Shown: positions 36,649 to 45,751 of the stretch, one piece after another
Layout of the letters: each line of letters starts with the position of its first letter
Numbering within the stretch: the first letter of the stretch is position 1
Origin: JARBAK01 sp034472185
Lineage (GTDB): Bacteria; Pseudomonadota; Alphaproteobacteria; Rickettsiales; Midichloriaceae
Assembly: GCA_034472185.1 (NCBI GenBank)
Contig: JARBAK010000001.1
Location: forward strand, 248,001 to 312,000
Reading direction: 5' to 3'
DNA length: 64,000 bases
Notes under the pieces: model-generated
What the model was told of the DNA's origin: nothing
What the model saw: the letters and a program-made list of their open reading frames with translations, nothing else
Database searches by the model: none
Program-made: the position numbers and the translations under genes

Positions 36649-37812
36649 TTAAGGTCTATAAACATAAACTTCAGGAATATGAACTGCTTTAGGAAAAAGT
36701 GCATAGTATCTTCCACTAGCATTCATGCTGCGAGCTAAGATTTCTGCATATTTCCCACGACCAAAAAATATATCTGCTCGTATCCCGCCTTTTATCGCGC
36801 CACCAGTATCTTGCGCTATAAATAATCTCCTATAATGACAAGTTCTATTACGCGAACATTTGTTATCTTTTTTAAGCATATTCACAATAGATGGCATAGT
36901 TGTATGAACCCACATAGGCGTGCCATAGGGATATATTTTATAGTCTATTGCCAGCGATCTTTCGGGTGTCAGTGAAACCCCTTGTGCCCCAATTGGACTG
37001 TTATTATGAGGCCTCTCACGAAAGAAAACATATGATTTATCCTGTTCCATAATACTTATAGCAGCGCGTGGATTTATTTCTAGCCACTGCCACATCGATT
37101 CTTTAGCGCTGGGGTAACGCGCTTTAAAAATAGGTGCTATAGCTGTATATGAATGGCCATTTTGAGCTGCGTAACCAATATGGATCTTTTGACCCGCATT
37201 TAAGTTTATAACGCCAGATCCTTGAATCTGCATATTAAATAGCCCTGAATAATCATCAACCCATGCTATTTCTAATCCACGACCTCTGAGAGCACCTCTA
37301 TTTATTGCCCCGCGAGTAATAGCAACAGTACCCTTTATATCTTCTAAATTTTCTGGCGTCCTATATACGGGATACTTAAACTTAGCATCAGGGGTTCTCC
37401 GACCGTTCAATTGTACTTCGTAATAACCTGTAAATTTTCCGAAATGTTGAGCGTAAGAAGTGCGTATAATATAGGGATAAAAATTTTCTTCGAAAAAATG
37501 TCTTGCCTCAAGCCTATTATGCGCTACCCTATCGGCCTTACTGCATACACGCTTCCAGTGACGCACATTACCTCCAACCCCGCCCATATTTGCAGTATCA
37601 GACCTACGTTTTATTGCAGTACAAGAGGCGCAAAAGGCCTTAAAAGCCTCTAAATGGTCATCATCCCTCCAACCTTCTAACGTATTAAAAGTAGTGCGTG
37701 TAAAGTGCGCCTCCCTTCTTTGATGTGGACTCTTAACGCTATGAGAACAACCACATACAACTAGAGTGCATATGCACAAAAATTTCCCCCTCCATCTCCA
37801 TATGGAATGCAT
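36649..37812 (-). CDS. mltA: Membrane-bound lytic murein transglycosylase A (lipoprotein)
   Basis: A 387-residue MltA/3D-domain enzyme. The N-terminal hydrophobic stretch ends VVCGCSHS with a lipid-modifiable Cys22. Family motifs include YEVQLNGRRT, FNMQIQGSGVI, IHIGYAAQNGHSYTAI and the C-terminal catalytic DTGGAIKGGIRADIFFGRG. It cuts peptidoglycan to anhydromuropeptides at the outer membrane. It is followed upstream on the same strand by the Tim44-like gene, with secB diverging beyond. This trio is conserved in many Alphaproteobacteria. Confidence 0.93.
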   Translation of the reverse strand: MHSIWRWRGKFLCICTLVVCGCSHSVKSPHQRREAHFTRTTFNTLEGWRDDDHLEAFKAFCASCTAIKRRSDTANMGGVGGNVRHWKRVCSKADRVAHNRLEARHFFEENFYPYIIRTSYAQHFGKFTGYYEVQLNGRRTPDAKFKYPVYRTPENLEDIKGTVAITRGAINRGALRGRGLEIAWVDDYSGLFNMQIQGSGVINLNAGQKIHIGYAAQNGHSYTAIAPIFKARYPSAKESMWQWLEINPRAAISIMEQDKSYVFFRERPHNNSPIGAQGVSLTPERSLAIDYKIYPYGTPMWVHTTMPSIVNMLKKDNKCSRNRTCHYRRLFIAQDTGGAIKGGIRADIFFGRGKYAEILARSMNASGRYYALFPKAVHIPEVYVYRP

Positions 37813-37864
37813 AAAATATAGCTATTATCAATAAATTTAAAATAAATACGAGACCTACGATATA

Positions 37865-38539
37865 TTACCCTGTTTCAATCAAAGCCCATATATCACCCGA
37901 TGATAGATCCCGCTGAAATACCCATTTATCTTCAGCCCTAATACTAAGCCCCTCAGCACCATCTATCACATGGCCAAGGCTATCCCTCAAGATATAAGAC
38001 TGCATACTTTGAATATTGACATATATCTGTACAACAGTCCCCGTTATAGTCACATCATCAACTTCTACAGAATCTACCTTAAGAACCTTGCGTTCCAATT
38101 TATTGCCCAACTCCAATCTTGCATTTATATCTTTCACAAACATTTGGTAAAGAGCGTTACTCAACAAATAACTCAGCGCTTTAGTATCTCCTGAAGCAAA
38201 CGCACCAATAATCATTGGAAAAGCTTTCCTTACCCCTATAAGGAAAGCGTCTATTGTAAAGTTTTTATCATTTTCTTTAATAATACGCAATGTTTCTCGT
38301 ATTTTATTGGATAATTTCGATTCTAATCCCGAAAGAATTTCCACATCCTGTATTTGCTGCATAGGGGCAGTACACCCCTCACCGCCTTGGTAATAACCTT
38401 TACATCCGAAACGAGAAGCTTGCCTCCTTTCTCTAGCTTGCTCTTCATCGTTAATATCAACTCTCCCTAGCAAGGCTATTAATTTATAAATAAAAAGCAC
38501 GGCTATAATGGCCCAAAACAGTAGTTCCATTAAAATCAT
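37865..38539 (-). CDS. Tim44-like domain protein
   Basis: A 224-residue membrane-anchored protein from the ATG at 38539, with an N-terminal helix (residues 3-20, LLFWAIIAVLFIYKLIALL in part), a charged linker, and the Tim44-like fold: AFPMIIGAFASGDTKALSYLLS, VDSVEVDDVTITGTVVQIYV and a C-terminal WVFQRDL ... WALIETG ending. Mitochondrial Tim44 tethers Hsp70 to the import channel; the alphaproteobacterial relatives lie near secB and are thought to act at the membrane. The role here is inference. A GTG at 38563 would add eight residues. Confidence 0.88.
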   Translation of the reverse strand: MILMELLFWAIIAVLFIYKLIALLGRVDINDEEQARERRQASRFGCKGYYQGGEGCTAPMQQIQDVEILSGLESKLSNKIRETLRIIKENDKNFTIDAFLIGVRKAFPMIIGAFASGDTKALSYLLSNALYQMFVKDINARLELGNKLERKVLKVDSVEVDDVTITGTVVQIYVNIQSMQSYILRDSLGHVIDGAEGLSIRAEDKWVFQRDLSSGDIWALIETG

Positions 38540-38721
38540 ATTTACACTTGACTGGTATTGCACGCTTTAAAGTAAGTAGCAAAAAAACTAAGCCAAAGAA
38601 CCTCAGTACTACAGAACGTATTATATAGCTTGCAGTTCATTTTGTCTTTCTTTATTAATTATGTCGTTACATTAACAGTTTTCAAGAACGCTAATATCAA
38701 TCTCAGATATAAAAATACACA

Positions 38722-39216
38722 ATGAGCAGCAGTATAGATTCTGGACAAAGCAAATCAATTTTAGATAGTATTGGTGTGATAGCACAGTATATCAAAGATA
38801 TATCTTTCGAAAACCCTAAGGCACCCAGCGCACTCTTCTTACAGGAAGCACCAACTTTCAAGATCTCTGTTGACGTACGTGTACAAGCAATACGTGAAAA
38901 TACTTTCGAAGTGATACTTTCAATACAAGTAAAATCATCTCTCAAGGAAGAATCAATATTTATATTGGAATTAGAATATGCGGGTCTTTTTGATTTACCT
39001 GTAAACCTTTCAGATGCAGAAAAAGGTGTAGTACTGCTAGTACATTGCCCTCAAATACTTTTCCCTTATGCTAGAAGAATTATATCGAGCCTTAGCCAAG
39101 ACGGCGGTTTTCCACCTCTTATGATTTCGCATATCAATTTTTCAGAACTATATGCACAACGTAAGCAAGTAGAAGACGATGTAGCGCGCGCTATACCTAC
39201 AGAAAATACTAACTGA
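38722..39216 (+). CDS. secB: Protein-export chaperone SecB
   Basis: A 164-residue tetrameric chaperone. Typical strands can be seen: YIKDISFENPKAP, EVILSIQVKSS, FILELEYAGLF, then HCPQILFPYARRIISSL and GGFPPLMISHINFSELY. SecB keeps preproteins unfolded and delivers them to SecA. The protein is slightly longer than E. coli SecB and has an acidic tail. It diverges from the Tim44-like gene. TATAAA at 38708-38713 lies eight bases before the ATG and no SD is present, so a near-leaderless transcript is possible. The gene ends 20 bases from the convergent mraY. Confidence 0.95.
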   Translation: MSSSIDSGQSKSILDSIGVIAQYIKDISFENPKAPSALFLQEAPTFKISVDVRVQAIRENTFEVILSIQVKSSLKEESIFILELEYAGLFDLPVNLSDAEKGVVLLVHCPQILFPYARRIISSLSQDGGFPPLMISHINFSELYAQRKQVEDDVARAIPTENTN

Positions 39217-39236
39217 ATTTAAATCCGCTATCAAGG

Positions 39237-40289
39237 TCAGTAAAATACTGCCGATAATCCCATAAACGCTAACAAAATCCCAGCAATCCAGAATCGCGTT
39301 ACTACGGTGCCTTCATGCATCCCAAGCCTTTCAAAATGATGGTGTATAGGAGCCATTTTGAAAAGTCTTTTCCCCCCCGTAAACTTAAAGTAATAAATTT
39401 GTACTATCACGGAAATAGCTTCAATTACAAATACACCTCCTATAATAGCTAGAGTAATTTCATGTTTGGTAATTAAGCTGATCACGCCTATGGCGCATCC
39501 CATAGCTAAACTACCAACATCACCCATAAATATTCGAGCAGGATAAGAGTTAAAAAATAAAAACCCCAAATTTGCGCCAATCAAAGCGGCACAGACTATA
39601 GTTAACTCATTAACTCCGCTTATGTGTTCTAAATGAAAATACGAAGCTAAGTATGCATCACCAATAAAATAGCTTATAAAACCAAAGCTCAATATAACTA
39701 TTATAAGTAACCCTGTGGCGAGACCGTCCAAACCATCACTGAGATTTACTGCATTAGAAGAACCTACAATAACAAAAGCCCCCCATAAGATAAACATCCA
39801 AGAAAGATTGAAGCTTGTATCAATAAAAAAAATGTGAAAGAATACACGTGTAACAGTTGGAGCCTTACCTCCAAGCACGATTGCAAATACAGCTAAAACA
39901 GCTAATATAAATTGCCACAATAATTTTGTTTTTCCAGATATCCCTCGGGAATTATGATACTTTAACTTACGATAATCATCGATAAACCCAAGCAATGCAT
40001 ATGCAATAACGCTGATAGTAACAATCCGTACATACAAATTACTAAGATTGCACCAGAGTAACACAGAAAAAAGGAAACAAGTAAGCACAACTAGCCCTCC
40101 AGCAGTTGGTATGCCGGCTTTCGTCTCTAAATGCGACTTAGGTCCATCATTCCTTATCGGCTGTTCTCCTATGCCATGTACTTTCAACAACCGAATATAG
40201 CATGGCACAAACACACAAACGAATGCAAAGGACGTCAATAGAGCGCACAACAAACAAAGACACCCGCTTCCTAGGAACTCCCTAAACAC
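39237..40289 (-). CDS. mraY: Phospho-N-acetylmuramoyl-pentapeptide transferase MraY
   Basis: A 350-residue polytopic enzyme with about ten helices. Catalytic motifs are IDDYRKLK near residue 105, NLSDGLDGLATG and APIHHHFERLG at the C-terminal side. It transfers phospho-MurNAc-pentapeptide to undecaprenyl phosphate, making lipid I. The start is a GTG at 40289 since no ATG is available near the expected position. It does not sit in a dcw cluster: rpmH is upstream and secB convergent. The G7 tract near 39372-39378 (plus-strand C7) encodes a conserved Gly-Gly. Confidence 0.97.
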   Translation of the reverse strand: MFREFLGSGCLCLLCALLTSFAFVCVFVPCYIRLLKVHGIGEQPIRNDGPKSHLETKAGIPTAGGLVVLTCFLFSVLLWCNLSNLYVRIVTISVIAYALLGFIDDYRKLKYHNSRGISGKTKLLWQFILAVLAVFAIVLGGKAPTVTRVFFHIFFIDTSFNLSWMFILWGAFVIVGSSNAVNLSDGLDGLATGLLIIVILSFGFISYFIGDAYLASYFHLEHISGVNELTIVCAALIGANLGFLFFNSYPARIFMGDVGSLAMGCAIGVISLITKHEITLAIIGGVFVIEAISVIVQIYYFKFTGGKRLFKMAPIHHHFERLGMHEGTVVTRFWIAGILLAFMGLSAVFY

Positions 40290-40395
40290 AAGCCTATATC
40301 ATCAAAAATAAAAATCCCTCCAACCCCCTTATATTCCAGATCCGTCGGAACTTTGATTAGAGCTCACCAAACATACTCTCAAAAACAACATAAAG

Positions 40396-40536
40396 CTATG
40401 CACTCAATACTCTGCGGCCTCTAGCTCTCCGCCTACTCAGGATACGCCTCCCGCCACGCGAAAACATTCTACATCTGAATCCGTGCCGCCTCTTCCTCAC
40501 CAAATTACTCGGTTGATAAGTTCTTTTAGTAGCCAT
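40396..40536 (-). CDS. rpmH: 50S ribosomal protein L34
   Basis: A 46-residue very basic protein. It begins [17 protein letters not shown], continues [16 protein letters not shown] and ends [13 protein letters not shown], matching the L34 consensus along its full length. ggag lies a few bases before the ATG. L34 is nearly always followed by rnpA (RNase P protein). Here mraY follows 106 bases downstream and rnpA is absent. Confidence 0.96.
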   Translation of the reverse strand: MATKRTYQPSNLVRKRRHGFRCRMFSRGGRRILSRRRARGRRVLSA

Positions 40537-40634
40537 ATACTCCACTCACATTCTGCATGGCAACTAGTACCATACACGTTTGCATTGCTCTAGAAATATC
40601 CAACCATACACTGCAACCCCATGGCCGGCACAGC

Positions 40635-41501
40635 ATGAGTAGTACAATATCTGAAGGAAAGCAATTTGAAATTGCTATACAACAGCAAAAAAGAATCAAA
40701 TTTCTAAAATGGCATACATGTGCATTCGACAGCAGCACTTTATACCATAATACGCCACAAAGACGTGATATTATAGAACCCATTGCCAAAGATATACACA
40801 AAGAGATTATTATTAAACATCAAGTCGAGACAACTGCAGTTCCATCTACTTTAAAAGCAGCAAGAGTTTTGGCAGATAGCTGTAATACTTTGAATGACCT
40901 CAGAGAGGCAGTTACAAATTTTCAATATTGCGATCTCAAAAAAGTTGCTATCTCCACAGTCTTTGGTGATGGCAACCCAAAGGCAAAAGTGATCCTTATA
41001 GGAGAAGCGCCCGGAGCAAATGAGGATAAATGTGGCATACCATTTTGTGGCCAGAGTGGTAAGCTGCTTGATAACATACTAAAAAGTATATGCCTAACTA
41101 GGGAAAACGTGTATATCACCAATACGGTATTTTGGCGGCCTCCAGGTAATAGGCGTCCTACAAAAATAGAAATAGAAACGTGCAGACCATTTGTAGAGCG
41201 TCACATTGCGCTAATTAATCCAAAGTTAATAATTCTTATTGGCAGTACAGCATTGGAAGCATTATTAGAGGATACGCGCCCAATAACGTCACTGCGAGGA
41301 CATCTATTTAAATATACCAACTGCTATCTCAGCCAAATCTCAGAACACAATGGCATAAAAACTTCACATCCCCTATATATCAACGTGACAACTATTTTCC
41401 ACCCCTCATACCTTCTACGTCAGCCATTACAGAAAAAACAGATGTGGTTCGACGTATTAAAAATTAAGAAGATGTTATCGGATTTGCATATAACAGATTA
41501 A
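40635..41501 (+). CDS. Type-4 uracil-DNA glycosylase
   Basis: A 288-residue uracil-DNA glycosylase of the Fe-S class (UDGa/UdgX group) from the ATG at 40635. An ATG at 40557 would add 26 residues but leaves only 20 bases to the divergent rpmH, which leaves no room for promoters. Motifs: [19 protein letters not shown] and [11 protein letters not shown], the VFGDGNPKA lead-in, and the C-terminal HPSYLLR. It removes uracil from DNA. The first Fe-S cysteine pair has only one Cys (FQYCDL), as in other alphaproteobacterial members with FDGC. The first ~100 residues are unlike the family core. Confidence 0.9.
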   Translation: MSSTISEGKQFEIAIQQQKRIKFLKWHTCAFDSSTLYHNTPQRRDIIEPIAKDIHKEIIIKHQVETTAVPSTLKAARVLADSCNTLNDLREAVTNFQYCDLKKVAISTVFGDGNPKAKVILIGEAPGANEDKCGIPFCGQSGKLLDNILKSICLTRENVYITNTVFWRPPGNRRPTKIEIETCRPFVERHIALINPKLIILIGSTALEALLEDTRPITSLRGHLFKYTNCYLSQISEHNGIKTSHPLYINVTTIFHPSYLLRQPLQKKQMWFDVLKIKKMLSDLHITD

Positions 41502-41568
41502 ATGTGAAGTTATAGCAAAATATGCCATAATGAAGAATGGCCTCCTTTATGCCGATAGGTCCCGCGCT

Positions 41569-42042
41569 CTATTCTCCGAGTAAATCTACACGTATCTGAT
41601 GTCTACCACCAATAAAAGCGGAGGAAAAAAATGTATGAGTTATCTCTACAGCTACTTTTTCCTCAACAACTCTGCTGCCAAGGACTAAAACATTGGCATC
41701 ATTATGTTCTCTAGCTAACCTAGCACACATCGGATTATAGCATAACGCGGCACGTATCCATGGATAACGATTGGCTTTCATGCTCATACCCATACCAGTA
41801 CCACATATTAATATACCGAAAAGTCTCTGTACAGATGTTGCTTGTGAAATATTAGTATACATGGCGTTCGCCAAAGAAGCTGCATAGTACGGATAGTCTA
41901 CAGATTCATCGCTATCGGTGCCCAAATCAACAAGAGAAAGAGCGCCCAAGAATCGACTTGTATCTCCATCATTTACTAAATATCTCTTTATGCGCTCTTT
42001 CAAACAATAACCAGCGTGGTCAGAAGCTATGTAAACTCGCAT
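41569..42042 (-). CDS. rpiB: Ribose-5-phosphate isomerase B
   Basis: A 157-residue RpiB/LacAB-type enzyme. Motifs: IASDHAGY (Asp8, His9), DLGTDSDESVDYP, the catalytic Cys80 in LICGTGMGMS, and REHNDANVLVLGSR. It interconverts ribose 5-phosphate and ribulose 5-phosphate. The ATG at 42042 has agga eight bases upstream. An ATG at 42063 overlaps the fliI stop and would add seven residues. The transcript likely continues from fliI. Confidence 0.95.
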   Translation of the reverse strand: MRVYIASDHAGYCLKERIKRYLVNDGDTSRFLGALSLVDLGTDSDESVDYPYYAASLANAMYTNISQATSVQRLFGILICGTGMGMSMKANRYPWIRAALCYNPMCARLAREHNDANVLVLGSRVVEEKVAVEITHTFFSSAFIGGRHQIRVDLLGE

Positions 42043-42059
42043 TATCAATTTCCTACCAC

Positions 42060-43412
42060 TCATTTAACAGAGGAAGCATCAAGGTTAAAATTTATAGCTA
42101 AAGCCAATTTCTTATAGCTCGACTCGATTGTATCATATTCTCCTGGTTTTTGTGCAATGAATGCGTTTATAGCATCATTATACTTGATTGCTTCCTCAAC
42201 CTCTGGGTCAGAGCCCTTCTTATAAGCGCCTATACGTATCATATCAGCCATATCATTGTATATAGCTATCATACTACGTGCCTTATTAATCAACTTATTC
42301 TCCATATCTGAATTACACCCCGGCATAAGCCGTGATACGCTCTTTAAAACATCTACAGCTGGGTATATAGCTCTCATAGCTATATCCCTACTCAACGTTA
42401 TGTGCCCATCTATAGTCCCGCGTACAGCATCTGCTATAGGCTCATTATGATCATCACCTTCCACAAGCACACTAAACAACCCAGTAATAGAGCCCTGCTC
42501 CTGTGTCCCAGGTCCTGCACGTTCTAAAAGTTTAGGTAATTCACTAAAAACACTCGGCGTATATCCTTTGTTAGTAGGTGGCTCTCCAGCAGTAAGCCCT
42601 ATCTCACGTTGCGCCATCGCAAAGCGAGTTATATTATCCATCATACAGAGAACCTCCATTTCCTCATCACGAAAATACTCAGCCAATGTCATTGTAAGAT
42701 ATGCCGCTTGCTTCCTAGCCAACGCACTCTCATCAGAAGTAGCCACAATTACTATTGCCTTTGCTAAACCCTCTTTTCCTAAGTAATCATCTAAAAATTC
42801 CTGTACCTCCCTTCCACGCTCTCCAATCAATCCTATAATTTTTATATCTGCAGCAGCGAAGCGAGTAATCATCGCTAGCATCATAGATTTTCCTACACCA
42901 GAACCAGCAAAAATGCCCATTCTTTGGCCCTTACAACAAGTGACAAAAGAATTCAAACTGCGTATGCCCATATCAAGCTTACCCATAACTCTCTTCCTCA
43001 CGTACGCAGGAGGAGGCGAAGCACGTAAATGACAGGCTCTACTTCCCTTAGTAAGGGGGCTTGCATTATCTATAGGCTCTCCGAAAGCGTTTATAACCCG
43101 CCCAAGCCATGCGATACTAGGATATATAACTTGCTCTGAGCATACCACAACACAATCACATCCAACACCTATCCCTACAGTATCATGAAACGACATCAAT
43201 AGCGCTCTATCCTCATCTATACCCACTACTTCAGCTAGTATCAAGCGGCCGTCTCTTGCGGTTATTTTGCATCTCGACCCGATACTAACGCTTTTATTGA
43301 GACCCTTAACTTCTATCAACAAACCCCTTACTAAAACTACTTCCCCAACGCTCATATAATCAGGAATAAGATTTATTTCCTTTATTATGCTATCTACTTC
43401 TCCTAATAACAT
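42060..43412 (-). CDS. fliI: Flagellar export ATPase FliI
   Basis: A 450-residue F1-beta-type ATPase. The Walker A loop AGSGVGKS lies at residues 169-176, followed by IGERGREVQEF, a Walker B strand LCMMDNITRFAMAQREIGL and the adjacent PPTNKGYTPSVFSELPKLLERAG, split here into parts. The N-terminal barrel has ASPPPAYVRK near 131. The DIAMRAIYPAVDVLKSVSR region separates FliI from ATP synthase beta. FliI powers flagellar subunit export. It lies alone, with rpiB downstream and murE divergent. fliH and fliJ are not in view. Confidence 0.93.
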   Translation of the reverse strand: MLLGEVDSIIKEINLIPDYMSVGEVVLVRGLLIEVKGLNKSVSIGSRCKITARDGRLILAEVVGIDEDRALLMSFHDTVGIGVGCDCVVVCSEQVIYPSIAWLGRVINAFGEPIDNASPLTKGSRACHLRASPPPAYVRKRVMGKLDMGIRSLNSFVTCCKGQRMGIFAGSGVGKSMMLAMITRFAAADIKIIGLIGERGREVQEFLDDYLGKEGLAKAIVIVATSDESALARKQAAYLTMTLAEYFRDEEMEVLCMMDNITRFAMAQREIGLTAGEPPTNKGYTPSVFSELPKLLERAGPGTQEQGSITGLFSVLVEGDDHNEPIADAVRGTIDGHITLSRDIAMRAIYPAVDVLKSVSRLMPGCNSDMENKLINKARSMIAIYNDMADMIRIGAYKKGSDPEVEEAIKYNDAINAFIAQKPGEYDTIESSYKKLALAINFNLDASSVK

Positions 43413-43529
43413 CTTACAGCTTATAATTTATTTAATGGCGCATATTCAAAAGTTAATGTACCAGATCTTGACTAGATAAATACCAATTTTGACTTAGTTC
43501 AATAAATTAATATTTGAAACAATATTCGC

Positions 43530-45041
43530 GTGTCTCTATCCACTAAAGAATACCAAACCCTGCTTGCTCTACAGCATACAGGTGTATCAATACACCATTT
43601 AGACGTGCAACCTGGCAATGTATTTGTTGCAGTGCATAGATATCTCAACGACGCAACGCACCATATCGCAGAAGCAATCAATAATGGTGCTATCGCAATA
43701 GTAACAAACCAAAGCAATCGCGGCAAATTCTTTGAAGATAAAAGTGTATCATACATATACTCAAACAACCCAAGAGAAGCAATAGCAGTACTTGCATCAC
43801 GTTTATATCCAACTAAACCTAAACATGTAGTAGCCGTCACAGGAACAAAAGGAAAAACTTCCATCGCACATTTCTTCGCGCAAATTTGCGGTAATATAAG
43901 CGGCAAAGCTGGGTGTATAGGAACTTTAGGCGCCCTTTCATTTGGCAAAAAAGCACAAAACTGCAAAGTCATCCAAGGATTACACCTTCCGCAAGAAGTG
44001 CATTCTTCTCAGCTAACTACACCAGATGCGCTGACATTACACCGTTCATTAGAATATTTCTCTCGTTTACTGCAATGCGACTACGTAGCAATTGAAGCTT
44101 CGAGTCACGGTTTAGATCAATATAGACTGGATCATTGTAATATCACAGCTGCTGCTTTTACCAATCTTGGCAGAGATCATTCCGACTACCATGAGAATAT
44201 TAAGCATTATATGGAAGCTAAAGCTAGGTTATTTGCGGAAATATTGCAAGGATACGCGGTACTGAACACTGACGTGCCAGAATTTGAACACTTACTTAAC
44301 ATATGCAAGGAGCAAAAACATCGCATCATAACATATGGACGCCATAATGCAGATATATGCCTAATATCTCTACATAAGCAAATTTTAAAATTATCAATCT
44401 ATGGGCAATACCATACAATACCTTTCCATCTTGAGGGATTATTTCAGGTATATAACGCGCTAAGCAGCATAGGACTTTGCATCGCATCCGGATTAAATAT
44501 AAATGATGTAATTGTTAATATACCACTGCTAAGTAACGTACCCGGGAGGATGGAACTAGTAGGCATTTATAACGGAGCCGCAATATATATTGATTATGCT
44601 CACACTCCAGAAAGTCTGCAATTTGCTCTAGAAACTTTGCGTAATAAAATGCAAGAACAAAACCGTAAGAAACATAGCATGGGTGCTTTACACCTAGTAT
44701 TTGGATGTGGAGGCAATAGGGAAAAACCGAAGCGTTTCGAAATGGGAGCAATAGCAGAAAAATTTGCAGATCATGTAATAGTTACAAATGACAACCCTCG
44801 CATGGAAGATCCCGCACAGATCAGATATGATATACTCTCATGCTGCCCTAGCGCATTAGATATTGCAGAAAGGGAAAAGGCTATTAAATACTCTATAGAA
44901 CATTTAAGTGATGGCGACATACTACTACTAGCTGGAAAGGGACATGAAACTTATCAGATTGAAGGTGCAATCAAATACCCATTTGATGATAAAGAAGTGG
45001 TAAAAAACGCCATAAATACGATGGCATCGTTAAAACTTTGA
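43530..45041 (+). CDS. murE: UDP-MurNAc-tripeptide synthetase MurE
   Basis: A 503-residue Mur ligase. ATP-binding GTKGKTS lies at residues 105-111; the carbamylated lysine is in YMEAKARLF (Lys231); GGNREKPKR and the DNPR motif at 421-424 mark specificity for meso-diaminopimelate. The start codon is GTG at 43530. MurE adds DAP to UDP-MurNAc-Ala-Glu. It shows, with mraY, mltA and the SLT enzyme, that peptidoglycan is made. It diverges from fliI and is not in a dcw cluster. Confidence 0.96.
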   Translation: MSLSTKEYQTLLALQHTGVSIHHLDVQPGNVFVAVHRYLNDATHHIAEAINNGAIAIVTNQSNRGKFFEDKSVSYIYSNNPREAIAVLASRLYPTKPKHVVAVTGTKGKTSIAHFFAQICGNISGKAGCIGTLGALSFGKKAQNCKVIQGLHLPQEVHSSQLTTPDALTLHRSLEYFSRLLQCDYVAIEASSHGLDQYRLDHCNITAAAFTNLGRDHSDYHENIKHYMEAKARLFAEILQGYAVLNTDVPEFEHLLNICKEQKHRIITYGRHNADICLISLHKQILKLSIYGQYHTIPFHLEGLFQVYNALSSIGLCIASGLNINDVIVNIPLLSNVPGRMELVGIYNGAAIYIDYAHTPESLQFALETLRNKMQEQNRKKHSMGALHLVFGCGGNREKPKRFEMGAIAEKFADHVIVTNDNPRMEDPAQIRYDILSCCPSALDIAEREKAIKYSIEHLSDGDILLLAGKGHETYQIEGAIKYPFDDKEVVKNAINTMASLKL

Positions 45042-45111
45042 TATAGCAATCATCAACAAATTAAAATTTAAGAGACATAATTATGCTATTTGCCATTAAG
45101 CTAATAACTAA

Positions 45112-45139
45112 TTGACAGTAAAAGATGGTAGAGTATGCT
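45112..45139 (+). promoter_or_regulatory. Sigma-70-like promoter for flgC
   Basis: Perfect TTGACA (45112-45117), a 16-base spacer and TATGCT (45134-45139). It gives a short leader with gaggg before the ATG at 45174. Confidence 0.6.
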
Positions 45140-45173
45140 GCATCTGAATAGGATTGTTGAGGGCGATTGATTT

Positions 45174-45683
45174 ATGTATCGGAGAATTTGTCTTTTTTTT
45201 AGTGCTTGTGGTTTTACATTAGTGCTTTTAGGCATAGCTTCAGTAGAATGTTTGAGTTTCGCACGTACAGAGGCAGACGCGCTTGTAGCTGCGTCTCGTG
45301 TGGCCGAGTCCGGTATGCATGCGCAGAGTCAACGTCTTAAGATCGTTGCACAAAATATAGCCAATGCTAATGTCACTAGTAAAGATGCACAAAGTGATCC
45401 GTATAGACGTAAAGTGATATATTTCGAAAATAAGTTTATTCCAGAACTTGGCGCAGATGTTGTTAAAATACGGAAGATTGGTCGCGATTATTCATCGTTC
45501 ATATTGAAATATATGCCTCACCATCCCAGCGCTAATCAAAATGGTTATGTTAAATTCCCAAATGTGAATACTATAGTAGAAGTAGCAGATGCGAAAGAGG
45601 CGCAAAGATCTTTCGAGGCAAATGTGCATTCTTTCGAAGTATCGAAATCAAATCACATGAGAGTAATAGAATTGATGAAGTAA
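45174..45683 (+). CDS. flgC: Flagellar basal-body rod protein FlgC with N-terminal hydrophobic extension
   Basis: A 169-residue protein. From residue 44 on it is a normal FlgC: AESGMHAQSQRLKIVAQNIANA, split here in two, then DPYRRKVIYFE and the C-terminal SFEANVHSFEVSKSNHMRVIELMK-type end (in part). It forms part of the flagellar rod. It starts MYRRICLFFSACG, a hydrophobic stretch of about 20 residues and a plausible signal peptidase site after SFA near residue 30. FlgC is normally exported by the flagellar machine without a Sec signal. A gaggg SD supports the ATG, although an in-frame TTG at codon 27 would give the usual length. The gene is visibly G-rich. fliE follows. Confidence 0.9.
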   Translation: MYRRICLFFSACGFTLVLLGIASVECLSFARTEADALVAASRVAESGMHAQSQRLKIVAQNIANANVTSKDAQSDPYRRKVIYFENKFIPELGADVVKIRKIGRDYSSFILKYMPHHPSANQNGYVKFPNVNTIVEVADAKEAQRSFEANVHSFEVSKSNHMRVIELMK

Positions 45684-45751
45684 GAAATGTATATATGATA
45701 TCTTTTTCAACGTATATAAGAAGTTAATTAATAATTAATTCGTAATTTAGA

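Noticed and set aside
39372..39378. C7 tract in mraY considered for phase variation
   Set aside because: It encodes a conserved Gly-Gly of an essential enzyme; switching would be lethal.
43499..43972. 157-aa antisense frame within murE
   Set aside because: It lies opposite a well-supported Mur ligase and has no family features.
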